64,000 nt of DNA from Crossiella sp. CA-258035. GTDB lineage: Bacteria > Actinomycetota > Actinomycetes > Mycobacteriales > Pseudonocardiaceae. The DNA lies in the NCBI RefSeq assembly GCF_030064675.1, contig NZ_CP116413.1, positions 4,992,001 through 5,056,000 of the forward strand. The letters run 5' to 3'. Position numbers and translations under genes: made by a program. A model generated the notes under the pieces. That model was not told the DNA's origin. It did not search any database and was given only the letters and a program-made list of their open reading frames with translations. Positions 17,673-26,064 of this stretch are shown here, in pieces. The first letter of the stretch is position 1. Each line of letters opens with the position of its first letter.

Positions 17673-19964
17673 CTAGCGCAGCGGCGCGCACTGACCTGTC
17701 GCCGGACCGGTTCCGGTGATCGGCGCGCCCAGGTTGTCCGGCGCGGTCGCGTTCCCGCCGCACCGCACCGGGCCGATCACCTGGACCCCGGCCAGCACCG
17801 GGCCGCGGTCGGTCGCCGTGGAGTCCTCGACCCGCAGCGGTCCCACGATCCGGCCGCCGACCACGGTCACGTCGCCGGTGGTGCCGGTGAGGGTGACCGG
17901 GCCGGTCACGGTGGAGTTCAGCAGGTGCACGCCGCCCGCGCCCTTACTGGTCACCGGGCCGGTGATGGCGGACTCGGTGGCCACCAGGGTCGCGCCGGGC
18001 TTGACCGTGACCGGGCCGGTGACCGTGGCCGACTCCAGGCAGGTGACGCCGGTGGTGACGGTCAGCGCACCGAGGTGGCGGCCGCTGACCTTGGCGGTGC
18101 AGGCCGGGGGCTGGCGGAGCAGGGTGACGGCGAAGCGACCGGGGGTGGCGGTGTTCCCGGCGGGGTCGATGGCGCGGTACTCGATGGTGTGGCGGCCGTA
18201 GCCGGGGGGCACCTCGTCCCACGGGGAGAGCCTGGGGGTGCCGAGCTTGCCGTAGACCAGGTCGTCGATGTTGGTGCCGTCCGGGGTGAACCGGAACGGC
18301 GCGTTGGCGTCGGTGGGCCAGCCGAAGTAGTTGAACCAGCCGTCGCCGTTGGTGCGGAACTCGGGCACGACGAAGCCCTTGGTGTCGTCGGTGGCCTTCA
18401 GGCGCATGGTGAACGGCGCGTTGAAGACGTACTCCGGGTCGCCGGTCGGCGAGGTCCGGGTGAGCAGCGGCTTGGACAGCTCGAAGCTGGTCGCCGGGGT
18501 CTGGGCGTCCACGGTCCAGGTGCGGGTGGCGGCGCCGGTGGTCGCGGTCAGGGTGTGCCGGCCGGGGGTGAGCTTGAGGGACTTGAGGTCGAGGTCGCGG
18601 TTGTCCGCCGAGGTGGTCACCGGGCGGCCGTCCAGGGTCCAGCCGACCGCGGGTTCCTGGGCGGCGGGGCGGGTGGTCCGCACGTGCACCACGTCGGTGG
18701 CGCCGACCGGCCGGTCGGTCGGGGTGCTGCTGACGAACTCGGCCGGGACCTGCGGGCGCGGGGTGGTGAGGCTGGTGTCGACGGTCCAGGTGCGGGTGCG
18801 GGTCAGCGCGGCGGAGGCGCGGATGGCCGGGTCGCGGACGAACTCGGTGGGGTCGGTGACCGTGGCGACCAGGGTGTGCTTGCCCGGCGCGAGGTTCTGC
18901 TTGGCCAGGTCGACCGAGCGGGAACCGTTGGTGGACAGGGGTTTTCCGTCCAGGGTCCAGCTGACCGCGAGGCTGTGGCTGACCGGGTGCAGCGGTTCGA
19001 CCCAGACGATCCGGTCCGCGCCGATGGGGGCGGTGTCGGGGGTGCCGTCCTGCAGGATGCTGGTCTTGGCGGACAGGCGCTGGACCATGACCTCGCGGGT
19101 GGGCTGGTCGAAGTAGTAGCCGAGGGTCTTCATCATGGAGTGCTTGCTGGGCCGCCACACGCCCTTGCTGTGGTACAGCCCGGCCTCGAACCGGCCGATC
19201 ACACCGCCGGAGTCACTCGGCTCGCCCAGCCAGCGCCACCACTTCTTCCGCTGCTCGCGCATCTGCGCCTCGGCGAGCAGGGTGTGGTGCGCCGAGTCGG
19301 GTTCGCCGCCGGTGTAGGTGCCGCCGCGGACTCCTCGGTTGAGGTAGTCGTACTCGTCCTGCAGGCCGCCGAGGGAGTGGCCCAGCTCGTGCGGGGTGAT
19401 CAGCGCGGACAGCGCGTTGCCGCCGGAGGCGGTGGCGTAGGTGCCGCCCGCGCCGCCGTAGGTGTCGCTGTTGGCGATGGCCAGGATCTGGCGGTTGGCC
19501 GCGGTGGTGCCGGGCACCAGGTTGGCGTAGTTGTTCACCGCGGTGCTGTCCACGGTGAGCAGGCGGCGCACACCGCTGGGGTTGCAGCCGCCCCAGAAGG
19601 CCATCCGCAGCGGGGTGTTGCGGCGCGGCGAGCCGATGTCGGGGTCGCAGCTCACGCCGGACTCCGGGGAGGCGATCTCCACGGTGTAGACGTTGAGGTA
19701 GCTGCGGTAGGACTTGAACGGCTCGATCGTCCACAGCACGTTGAGGTGCTTGTCCACGTGCTCGCGGAACTTCGGCAGGTCGGCGGCGGCGTAGCCGTCC
19801 GGCACGATCACCAGGTTGAACCGCTTGGCCGCGTCCCCGGTGACCTGCACGGGCACCACGGTGCCCGGCGGCGCGGTGGCCTCGGCCTGGGCCGGGCCCG
19901 CGACCAGCAGCACACTCGCGGCCAGGGCCAGCGCGCCCAGCAGCGCGGCGGTTCGTCTCACCAT
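17673..19964 (-). CDS. Secreted M64-family metallopeptidase with beta-repeat tail
   Basis: A 763-residue exported zinc peptidase of the IgA-peptidase M64 family. A signal peptide (MVRRTAALLGALALAASVLL) precedes the catalytic domain, which carries FNLVIVPDGYAAADLPKF and the zinc motif HELGHSLGGLQDEYDY (HExxH plus the downstream DEY). Two repeated modules follow, each with a WTLDG...R..DL...L.PG.HTL.A pattern. The last 120 residues contain repeated TGPVT motifs with alternating short strands, like a small beta-solenoid, and a final Cys pair. The ATG at 19964 was chosen to begin at the signal peptide; a GTG ten codons upstream is possible. It lies downstream of the pca operon, separated by two hairpins. 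Confidence 0.88.
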   Translation of the reverse strand: MVRRTAALLGALALAASVLLVAGPAQAEATAPPGTVVPVQVTGDAAKRFNLVIVPDGYAAADLPKFREHVDKHLNVLWTIEPFKSYRSYLNVYTVEIASPESGVSCDPDIGSPRRNTPLRMAFWGGCNPSGVRRLLTVDSTAVNNYANLVPGTTAANRQILAIANSDTYGGAGGTYATASGGNALSALITPHELGHSLGGLQDEYDYLNRGVRGGTYTGGEPDSAHHTLLAEAQMREQRKKWWRWLGEPSDSGGVIGRFEAGLYHSKGVWRPSKHSMMKTLGYYFDQPTREVMVQRLSAKTSILQDGTPDTAPIGADRIVWVEPLHPVSHSLAVSWTLDGKPLSTNGSRSVDLAKQNLAPGKHTLVATVTDPTEFVRDPAIRASAALTRTRTWTVDTSLTTPRPQVPAEFVSSTPTDRPVGATDVVHVRTTRPAAQEPAVGWTLDGRPVTTSADNRDLDLKSLKLTPGRHTLTATTGAATRTWTVDAQTPATSFELSKPLLTRTSPTGDPEYVFNAPFTMRLKATDDTKGFVVPEFRTNGDGWFNYFGWPTDANAPFRFTPDGTNIDDLVYGKLGTPRLSPWDEVPPGYGRHTIEYRAIDPAGNTATPGRFAVTLLRQPPACTAKVSGRHLGALTVTTGVTCLESATVTGPVTVKPGATLVATESAITGPVTSKGAGGVHLLNSTVTGPVTLTGTTGDVTVVGGRIVGPLRVEDSTATDRGPVLAGVQVIGPVRCGGNATAPDNLGAPITGTGPATGQCAPLR

Positions 19965-19987
19965 GCCCCGGAGCCTAGATCGCGTTC

Positions 19988-20036
19988 TTGGCACGCACGC
20001 AGTGCCAACCGTCGTAGGCCGAGTGGACCACTCGGC
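19988..20036. terminator. Tandem hairpins between pcaC and the M64 peptidase gene
   Basis: Two perfect inverted repeats lie in the gap: TTGGCAC-7-GTGCCAA (19988-20008) and the 19-bp palindrome GCCGAGTGG-A-CCACTCGGC (20018-20036). They follow the pcaC stop codon (minus strand) and probably end the pob/pca transcript; no T-run follows, and the palindrome could instead be an operator. Confidence 0.5.
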
Positions 20037-20048
20037 GCAACCGCACGG

Positions 20049-20429
20049 TCAGGGTTCCTCGATCTCCCGCAGCACCCGCTGGGCCACCGCGTAGGCGGCG
20101 TTGGCCGCGGGCACCCCGGCGTAGACCCCGGTGTGCAGCAGCACCTCGCCGATCTCGGCCGCGGTGAGCCCGTTGCGCACGGCCGCGCGCACGTGCAGCG
20201 CCAGCTCCTCGTGGTGCCCGAGCGCGGTGAGCAGGGCCAGGGTGAGGCAGCTGCGGGTGCGCCGGTCCAGGCCGTCCCTGGTCCACACCGAACCCCAGGC
20301 GGACTCGGTGATGTAGTCCTGGAACGGCGCGGTGAACTCGGTGGTGCTCGCCACCGCCCGGTCCACGTGCGCGTCACCGAGCACCTCGCGCCGCACCCGC
20401 ATGCCCTCGGTGTGGCGGTGGTCAGTCAT
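20049..20429 (-). CDS. pcaC: 4-carboxymuconolactone decarboxylase
   Basis: A 126-residue enzyme of the beta-ketoadipate pathway that decarboxylates gamma-carboxymuconolactone to beta-ketoadipate enol-lactone. It has the carboxymuconolactone decarboxylase/AhpD-like fold: RTRSCLTLALLTALGHHEELALH around residues 58-80 and the AEIGEVLLHTGVYAGVPAAN helix near 92. The ATG overlaps the stop of pcaD by eight bases. It is the last gene of the pob/pca operon. In many actinomycetes PcaD and PcaC are fused as PcaL; here they are separate but tightly coupled. Confidence 0.93.
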   Translation of the reverse strand: MTDHRHTEGMRVRREVLGDAHVDRAVASTTEFTAPFQDYITESAWGSVWTRDGLDRRTRSCLTLALLTALGHHEELALHVRAAVRNGLTAAEIGEVLLHTGVYAGVPAANAAYAVAQRVLREIEEP

Positions 20430-21198
20430 CGCGGCCTCCCAGGTGCTCCAGGATCAGACGGGTGAACTCCGCGGACCGCTCCAGGCTGCCCAGGTGCGCG
20501 GCGTGCTCGACCACCTCGAACCGTGCGCCGGGAATCCGGTCGGCGATCAGGCGGCCCTGCTCGGGCGGGGTGGCCGGGTCCTCCGCACCGGAGATGACCA
20601 GTGTCGGCGCGGTGATCCGGGGCAGTACGGGCAGCAGGTCCATCCGCTCGATCGCTCCGCAGCAGGCGGCATACCCCTCGGCGGGCGTCGCGGCCACCAT
20701 CGCGCGCAGCTCGGCCACCAGCTCCGGGTGCCGTCGCGCGTAGTCCGGCGTGAGCCAGCGCCCGACCACCGCCTCGGCCACCGCGCCCGTGCCCTCGGCG
20801 CGCACCAGCCGGGCCCGGTCCGCCCAGCCCGAGCGCGGGTTGAGGTCAGCCGAGGTGCAGCACAGCACCAGCCCGCGCACCCGCTTCGGCCGGAACGCCC
20901 CCAGCCACATGCCCACCATGCCGCCCAGCGACAACCCGGCGAAGTGCGCCTCCGGCAGGTCCAGCTCATCCAGCAACGCGGCCGCATCCGCGCCCAGCGC
21001 CGCCAGGTCGTAGGGCCCCGGCGGGGTCAGCGACTCGCCATGCCCCCGGTGGTCATAAGTGATCACCCGGTACCCGGCCGCGGCCAGCGCATCCACCTGC
21101 GGCCGCCACATCCGCCGATCGCTGCCGAGCGACCCGGACAGCACCACCGGCGGCCCGTCCACCGGACCCGCCACCGAGTGCGCGGGAAGGATCGTCAC
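20422..21198 (-). CDS. pcaD: 3-oxoadipate enol-lactonase
   Basis: A 258-residue alpha/beta hydrolase that opens beta-ketoadipate enol-lactone to beta-ketoadipate. It shows the DHRGHGES turn, nucleophile GLSLGGM near residue 90, Asp in ISGAEDPATPP and the catalytic His in VEHAAHLG near 235. The GTG at 21198 overlaps the pcaB stop as GTGA and is preceded by GGAGGAGGA. It is the fifth gene of the pob/pca block. Confidence 0.93.
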   Translation of the reverse strand: MTILPAHSVAGPVDGPPVVLSGSLGSDRRMWRPQVDALAAAGYRVITYDHRGHGESLTPPGPYDLAALGADAAALLDELDLPEAHFAGLSLGGMVGMWLGAFRPKRVRGLVLCCTSADLNPRSGWADRARLVRAEGTGAVAEAVVGRWLTPDYARRHPELVAELRAMVAATPAEGYAACCGAIERMDLLPVLPRITAPTLVISGAEDPATPPEQGRLIADRIPGARFEVVEHAAHLGSLERSAEFTRLILEHLGGRDD

Positions 21199-22760
21199 CT
21201 GTCCTCCTCCTGCCAGGCCGCCAGCGCCCGGTCCACGAACAACCCGGCGCTGCCCACATATCCCGCCGGATCCAGCAACTCCGCGATCCGCTCCGCCGAC
21301 AGGTGCTCCCCCACCACCGGATCCGCGGCCAGCACCGCGGCAAACCCGCCCTCTGCCGCCGCCTGCCGGGCGCACCGGGCGACCGCGTCATGCGCCGCCA
21401 GCCGTCCGACCTCGTCCACCAGCGCCGAGGTCACCCGCTCGGCCAGCAACAACCCGCCGGTGCGGTCCAGGTTCGCCCGCATCCGCCCCGGATCGACCCG
21501 CAACCGCGCCAGGCTCTCCGCCACCCAGTGCACCGCCGACCCGGTCACCCTGGCGAGCTCGGTCAGCGGCCGCCACTCGGCATGCCAGTTCCCGGCCGCC
21601 CGCTGGTACTCCTGCGGCCGCACCGCGAAGACTGTGGCCACCAGCCCAGGCGCCTGCGCCGCCGCCCCCGCGGCCAGCACCGCGGCCACCGGATTCCGCT
21701 TGTGCGGCAACGTCGAAGACCCGCCACTGCCCGGCGGCCCCTCCTCGAACACCTCACCGACCTCGGTCTGCGCGAGCAGGACGATCGTGCGCGCGATACC
21801 CTTAGCAGCCCCGGCCACCTCACCGAACGCGGCAGCGATCGCGGTCAGCCGAGACCGCTCGGTGTGCCAGGGCAGAACAGGCTCATCCAGTTCCAGCTCA
21901 CGAGCGAGAGCAGCGAGCACCGTAGGCCCGCTGTCCTCCAACGAGGCGAGCGTGCCAGCCGCACCGCCCAGCTGAGCCGCGAACCGCAAGCCGCGCAACC
22001 GATCCCGGGCAGCCGTCAGCGCGGACAGCCAGGTCGCCGCGGTGAACCCGAAGGTCACCGGCAACGCCTGCTGCCCCAGCGTCCGCCCGGCCTGCGGCGT
22101 GTCCCGGTGGGCAGCCGCCAGCTCCGCGGCCCGCGTCCCCGCTATGTCCACAGTGGACAACAGCGCGCGGGTCGCGCCGCGCAGCACCAGCATGGCCGCG
22201 GTGTCCAGCACGTCCTGGCTGGTGGCACCCTGGTGCACGTACCGGCTCGCCGCGCCACCAACCCGGGCGGTGAGCGCGCGCACCAGTGGCGCGGCGGGGT
22301 TGCCCACGCCGGACGCCTCGGCACCGATCTCCGCCGGATCGATCTCCACAGCGCCGATCTCCGCTGGGCGAGCCTTCGCAGCGCCGATCTCCGCCGGGCC
22401 AAGCTGCGCCGGATCACCGCCCGCCACATCACCAGCCGCTGGATCAGCGGCCGCTGGATCGCGCGCCACGGGGTCACGGGCGGCCGGATCGCGCGCCGGG
22501 TCCCGGACCGCCGAGTCCCGAGTCACCGAGTCCCGGGCCGCCGAATCCCCGACCGCTGGGTCCCCGACCGCCGGGTCCCGAACCGCCTGATCACACGCCC
22601 TGGCAATGGCCGCCGCGTGTTCCGGCGCGAGCAACCCCACCTCCGCCTGCGCCGTGGCCAGGGCGCGCTCGAAGGCGAGCATGGCGCGCAGCCACGCCCG
22701 GTCCCCGACCTCAGCTCGCACCGGGCCGGCCGCTGACAATCCGTCGAACAGGTCAGACAT
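21195..22760 (-). CDS. pcaB: 3-carboxy-cis,cis-muconate cycloisomerase with repeat insertion
   Basis: A 521-residue member of the fumarase/argininosuccinate lyase superfamily that converts beta-carboxymuconate to gamma-carboxymuconolactone. The signature GGSSTLPHKRNPV lies near residue 345, and the N-terminus (SDLFDGLSAAGPVRAEVGD) and VHQGATSQDVLDTA segment are typical. Usual PcaB proteins have 350-450 residues. The excess is a low-complexity stretch at about residues 58-147, made of repeats such as RDPAVGDPAVGDSAARDS and PAEIGA, lying between helix AAAIARACDQAV and GNPAAPLVRALTARVGG. At the DNA level the first part is 15-bp tandem units. The gene overlaps pcaG upstream by eight bases and pcaD downstream by four. 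Confidence 0.92.
   Translation of the reverse strand: MSDLFDGLSAAGPVRAEVGDRAWLRAMLAFERALATAQAEVGLLAPEHAAAIARACDQAVRDPAVGDPAVGDSAARDSVTRDSAVRDPARDPAARDPVARDPAAADPAAGDVAGGDPAQLGPAEIGAAKARPAEIGAVEIDPAEIGAEASGVGNPAAPLVRALTARVGGAASRYVHQGATSQDVLDTAAMLVLRGATRALLSTVDIAGTRAAELAAAHRDTPQAGRTLGQQALPVTFGFTAATWLSALTAARDRLRGLRFAAQLGGAAGTLASLEDSGPTVLAALARELELDEPVLPWHTERSRLTAIAAAFGEVAGAAKGIARTIVLLAQTEVGEVFEEGPPGSGGSSTLPHKRNPVAAVLAAGAAAQAPGLVATVFAVRPQEYQRAAGNWHAEWRPLTELARVTGSAVHWVAESLARLRVDPGRMRANLDRTGGLLLAERVTSALVDEVGRLAAHDAVARCARQAAAEGGFAAVLAADPVVGEHLSAERIAELLDPAGYVGSAGLFVDRALAAWQEEDR
22498..22587. repeat. Six 15-bp tandem repeat units inside pcaB
   Basis: Six consecutive 15-bp units begin GGGTCCCGGACCGCC (22498) and continue GAGTCCCGAGTCACC, GAGTCCCGGGCCGCC, GAATCCCCGACCGCT, GGGTCCCCGACCGCC, GGGTCCCGAACCGCC. 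The array is in frame and encodes a degenerate pentapeptide repeat; more diverged repeats continue to about 22320. Confidence 0.9.
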
Positions 22761-23304
22761 CGAAGAACACGGTCTCCTGTCCGCCCTGCAACCGCACGTC
22801 GAACCGGTAGCCGTCGCCGGTCCGCTCGGCGATCAGCGTGGCCCGCCGGTGTTCCGGCACCGAGCACAGCACCGGGTCGCTGCGGTGCGCCTCGGTGTGT
22901 TCCGGGAAGTAGATCCGCGTCACCACCCGGTGCAGCAACCCGCGCGCCAGCACGGAGACGTCGATGTGCGGAGCCTGCACCAGCCCAGCCTCAGCCGGCA
23001 CCGCACCCGGCACCACCGTGCGGATGCCGTAGCTGCCGTCGGCCGCCGTGGTGCAGCGTCCGAAGCCGCGGAACCCCGGTGCGGCCACCGCGCCGCGGGG
23101 ATCGGCCGGGTGGTTGAAGCGCCCGTCCGGATCGGCCTGCCAGGTCTCGATCACCGCGTCGGGGACCGGCTCGCCCGCGCCGTCCCTGACCGTGCCCCGC
23201 AACCATACCGCATCCGGCATATTCGGTGAAATCGCGTCCGGGCCGTCCGGCCACGCCAGGCCGAGGGCGAGGTAGGGGCCGACGGTCTGCGACGGGGTGC
23301 TCAT
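22753..23304 (-). CDS. pcaG: Protocatechuate 3,4-dioxygenase alpha subunit
   Basis: A 183-residue subunit of the intradiol ring-cleaving dioxygenase that opens protocatechuate to beta-carboxymuconate. It begins STPSQTVGPYLALGL, contains GTVRDGAGEPVPDAVIETWQ and ADPDGRFNHP, and ends with IYFPEHTEA...RFDV-type strands. The alpha subunit contributes part of the substrate pocket but not the iron ligands. Its ATG overlaps the pcaH stop as ATGA, consistent with an equimolar complex. Confidence 0.95.
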   Translation of the reverse strand: MSTPSQTVGPYLALGLAWPDGPDAISPNMPDAVWLRGTVRDGAGEPVPDAVIETWQADPDGRFNHPADPRGAVAAPGFRGFGRCTTAADGSYGIRTVVPGAVPAEAGLVQAPHIDVSVLARGLLHRVVTRIYFPEHTEAHRSDPVLCSVPEHRRATLIAERTGDGYRFDVRLQGGQETVFFDV

Positions 23305-24041
23305 TCGTCCTCCGCCTCGTCCTCGAACACCGAGGAGTCGCTGCCGCGCAACACGATGTCGAACTCGAAGGCCAGCGCCCAGTCCGGCCGGGTGCGCGCC
23401 AGGTCGAAGCGGGAGACCATGCGCTGGCGGGCGCGTTCGTCGGGCACCGAGTTGAAGATGGGGTCTTGGCCGAAGAGCGGATCGTCCGGGAAGTACATCT
23501 GGGTGACCAGCCGCTGGGTGAACGCGGTGCCGAACACCGAGAAGTGGATGTGTGCGGGCCGCCAGGCGTTGTCGTGGTTCTTCCAGGGATAGGCGCCCGG
23601 CTTGATGGTGGTGAACTCGTAGCGGCCCTCGTCATCGGTCAGCGTGCGGCCGGTGCCGTCGAAGTTCGGGTCCACCGGCGCGGGCCAGCGGTCCCGCACG
23701 TGCTTGTACCGCCCGGCCGCGTTGGCCTGCCACAGCTCGATCAGCGAGTTGCGCACCGGCCTGCCGTCGCCGTCCAGCAGCCGCCCGTGCACGATGATCC
23801 GCTGGCCGTGCGGCTGGCCGGCGTGCTGGCGGGTCAGGTCGTTGTCCAGCGGGCCGAGGCGGCCAGGGCCGAGCAGCGGGCCGGTCACCTCGGTCAGCCG
23901 GTGTGGCAGCACGACCAGGGGTTGCTTCGGGTGGCGCAGCGCGGTGGAGCCGTAGCCCGGACTGTCCAGCGGCGGGTGGGTGCCCGGCGCGTCCCTGCGG
24001 TAGCGCGGCAGCGCGAGCCGCCGCCCCTCGGTGGTCGACAT
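23301..24041 (-). CDS. pcaH: Protocatechuate 3,4-dioxygenase beta subunit
   Basis: A 246-residue catalytic subunit with non-haem Fe(III). The iron-binding Tyr and His residues are visible: NAAGRYKHVRDRW (first Tyr), the Tyr of PGAYPWKNHDNAW and the two His in RPAHIHFSVFG. The ATG at 24041 was chosen at STTEGRRLALPRYRRD, the usual beta-subunit start, with AGAAGGGGAGA upstream. It lies 17 bp after pobA and overlaps pcaG, so PobA product feeds directly into PcaHG. Confidence 0.95.
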   Translation of the reverse strand: MSTTEGRRLALPRYRRDAPGTHPPLDSPGYGSTALRHPKQPLVVLPHRLTEVTGPLLGPGRLGPLDNDLTRQHAGQPHGQRIIVHGRLLDGDGRPVRNSLIELWQANAAGRYKHVRDRWPAPVDPNFDGTGRTLTDDEGRYEFTTIKPGAYPWKNHDNAWRPAHIHFSVFGTAFTQRLVTQMYFPDDPLFGQDPIFNSVPDERARQRMVSRFDLARTRPDWALAFEFDIVLRGSDSSVFEDEAEDE

Positions 24042-24058
24042 CGTCTCCCCTTCTGACC

Positions 24059-25234
24059 TCAGCAGCCGATCGGCAGACCGGCGTAGTTCTGGGCCAGCTC
24101 GGTGGCGGCCGCGGTGGAGGTGCGCACCGCGTCGAGCTGGGCGAGTTGCAGGCGGGCGTCGAAGTCGTCGCCGTGCCGGTGCAGCATGGTGGTCATCCAC
24201 CAGGAGAAGTGGGTGCACCGCCAGACCCGGCGCAGCGCGGTGTCCGAATAGGACTCGGCCAGCCCTGGTTTGCCGTCCACCAGCCAGGCCACCAGCGCGC
24301 GGTGCAGCAGCACCACGTCGGCCACCGCCAGGTTGAGGCCCTTGGCCCCGGTGGGCGGCACGATGTGCCCGGCGTCCCCGGCCAGGAACAGGCGGCCGTG
24401 CCGCAGCGGGGTGGCCACGAAGCTGCGCATCGGCAGCACGCTCTTCTCGGTGATCGGGCCGGTGGTCAGCTGCCAGCCGCCGTCACTGGCGCCGAGGCGG
24501 GTGGCCAGCTCGGTCCAGATCCGCTCGTCCGGCCATTCCGCCAGGTCCTCGCCGGGACGCACCTGGAGGTAGAACCGGCTGACCGTGCTGGAGCGCATGC
24601 TGTGCATGGCGAACCCGTCGGTGTGCCAGGCGTAGATCAGCTCGTCGGTCGAGGGCGGCACCTCGGCCAGCACACCCAGCCAGGCGAAGGGGTAGTCCCT
24701 GGTCCAGGTCTCGCGCAGGGGCGAGGGCAGCGCGCGGCGGCTGGGCCCGTGGTGGCCGTCGCAGCCCGCGATGACCTCCGCCTCGACCTGGCGCGGCTGC
24801 CCGTCGGCGTCGAGGAAGGTCACGTGCGGCGCCTCGCCGTCCACCTCGTGCAGCTCGACCTGGCTCGCGCCGTAGAAGGCGGGCCGGCCGGCGTGCTCGC
24901 GCGCGGCCATCAGGTCCTTGGTGACCTCGGTCTGCCCGTACACCGACACCGAGCGCCCGACCAGGTCGACGAAGTCCACGTGCTCCCGGTGACCGGGCCA
25001 CTGGAGGTAGATCCCGCGGTGCCGCAACGCTTCTGCCCGCAGCCGCTCGCCCACCCCGGCATCCCGCAGCACCTCGACCGTGCCCGCCTCCAGGATTCCG
25101 GCCCGGATGCGCGACTGCACGTGCTCCGCGCTCTGCCGCTCGATCAGCACCGAGTCCACGCCGTCCAGGCCGAGCAGGTGCGAGAGCAGCAGACCGGCGG
25201 GCCCGGCGCCGATGATGACCACCTGGGTGCGCAT
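24059..25234 (-). CDS. pobA: 4-hydroxybenzoate 3-monooxygenase
   Basis: A 391-residue FAD monooxygenase that hydroxylates 4-hydroxybenzoate to protocatechuate. It has the N-terminal FAD motif GAGPAGLLLSHLL, the CDGHHGPSR motif near residue 157 and the second FAD motif AGDAGHIVPPTGAKGLNLA near 285. The ATG at 25234 is preceded by AAAGGGGAG. It opens the aromatic operon, pobA-pcaHGBDC. The NADH/NADPH preference cannot be judged from what I can see. A palindrome inside the upstream iclR 3' end is a likely operator. Confidence 0.95.
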   Translation of the reverse strand: MRTQVVIIGAGPAGLLLSHLLGLDGVDSVLIERQSAEHVQSRIRAGILEAGTVEVLRDAGVGERLRAEALRHRGIYLQWPGHREHVDFVDLVGRSVSVYGQTEVTKDLMAAREHAGRPAFYGASQVELHEVDGEAPHVTFLDADGQPRQVEAEVIAGCDGHHGPSRRALPSPLRETWTRDYPFAWLGVLAEVPPSTDELIYAWHTDGFAMHSMRSSTVSRFYLQVRPGEDLAEWPDERIWTELATRLGASDGGWQLTTGPITEKSVLPMRSFVATPLRHGRLFLAGDAGHIVPPTGAKGLNLAVADVVLLHRALVAWLVDGKPGLAESYSDTALRRVWRCTHFSWWMTTMLHRHGDDFDARLQLAQLDAVRTSTAAATELAQNYAGLPIGC

Positions 25235-25285
25235 CCACTCCCCTTTCTCCGTGGACGCACCTTCGCCGCCGCGAGCAGCGAACAG

Positions 25286-26062
25286 CTACCTCACTTTCAT
25301 TGAATGAGACACTAGTGGTGCGCCGAGGGCGCGCGAAATGCCCCGCGCCGCGGTTTGCAGCGCGGGCAGGTGGCCCGGCACCGCGGCGTCGTCCGGCATG
25401 ATCACCGCCAGGGCCGCGGCCACCTCGCCGTCCGGGCCGCGCACCGGCGCCGCGATCCCGGTGACCCCGTCGTCGATGAACCCCCGGCACAGCGCGAACC
25501 CGCCGCGCCGCACGTCGGCGAGGAAGGCGCGCAGCCGCGCCGGATCGGTGATGGTGCGCCGGGTGTAGGCGCGCAGCGGCGCGGCCAGCACCGACTCCTG
25601 CAGCTCCACCGGGGCGTGCGCCAGCAGCACCAGCCCCGCCGAGTTGACGTGCAGCGGCAGCCGGCCCGCGATCCGGATGACATTCTCCACCGCACCCGGG
25701 GCGGACAGCCGCTCCACGAACAGGACTTCGCGACCCTCCAGCACGCCGAGCTGGGTGTGGTGGCCGACCACCGCCTGCAGGTCCTCCAGGAACGGCATCG
25801 CCGCCTCGCGCAGGCTCAGCGCGGGCGAGGCCCTGGAGGCCAGCTCCCAGATCCGCAGGCCCAGCCGGACGCTGCGGTCGGGTTCGCGGTGCAGCCAGCC
25901 GTGCCCCACCAGCTCCTCGATCAGCCGGGAGGCGGTGGGCACGGGCAGGCCGGCCCGCCGGGCGATCTCCGAGACCCGCAGCGCCGGGGTGTCCGAGCCG
26001 AAGGTCTCGAAGATCCGCACCACCCTGGCCAGCACGGACTCCCCGGCCGGCGAGTTGGCCAC
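25286..26062 (-). CDS. IclR-family regulator of the pob/pca genes
   Basis: A 258-residue IclR regulator. The N-terminal winged helix (ALRVSEIARRAGLPVPTASR, about residues 27-46) is followed by the effector domain with LGVLEGREVLFVERL and the C-terminal GFALCRGFIDDGVTGIAAPV. It starts with GTG two bases after the stop of the upstream SRPBCC gene. By position just upstream of pobA and by family (PcaR/PobR-type), it probably controls 4-hydroxybenzoate and protocatechuate degradation; activator or repressor mode is not determined. Confidence 0.88.
   Translation of the reverse strand: MANSPAGESVLARVVRIFETFGSDTPALRVSEIARRAGLPVPTASRLIEELVGHGWLHREPDRSVRLGLRIWELASRASPALSLREAAMPFLEDLQAVVGHHTQLGVLEGREVLFVERLSAPGAVENVIRIAGRLPLHVNSAGLVLLAHAPVELQESVLAAPLRAYTRRTITDPARLRAFLADVRRGGFALCRGFIDDGVTGIAAPVRGPDGEVAAALAVIMPDDAAVPGHLPALQTAARGISRALGAPLVSHSMKVR
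25297..25307. promoter_or_regulatory. Candidate IclR-type operator upstream of pobA
   Basis: TCATTGAATGA is a perfect 11-bp palindrome that is AT-rich in a very GC-rich setting. It lies about 65 bp upstream of pobA and overlaps the last codons of iclR. Confidence 0.5.
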
Positions 26063-26064
26063 GC

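Noticed and set aside
22498-22587. CRISPR or structural RNA in the 15-bp repeats of pcaB
   Set aside because: The repeats are in frame within a conserved enzyme and encode pentapeptides; units are contiguous without spacers.
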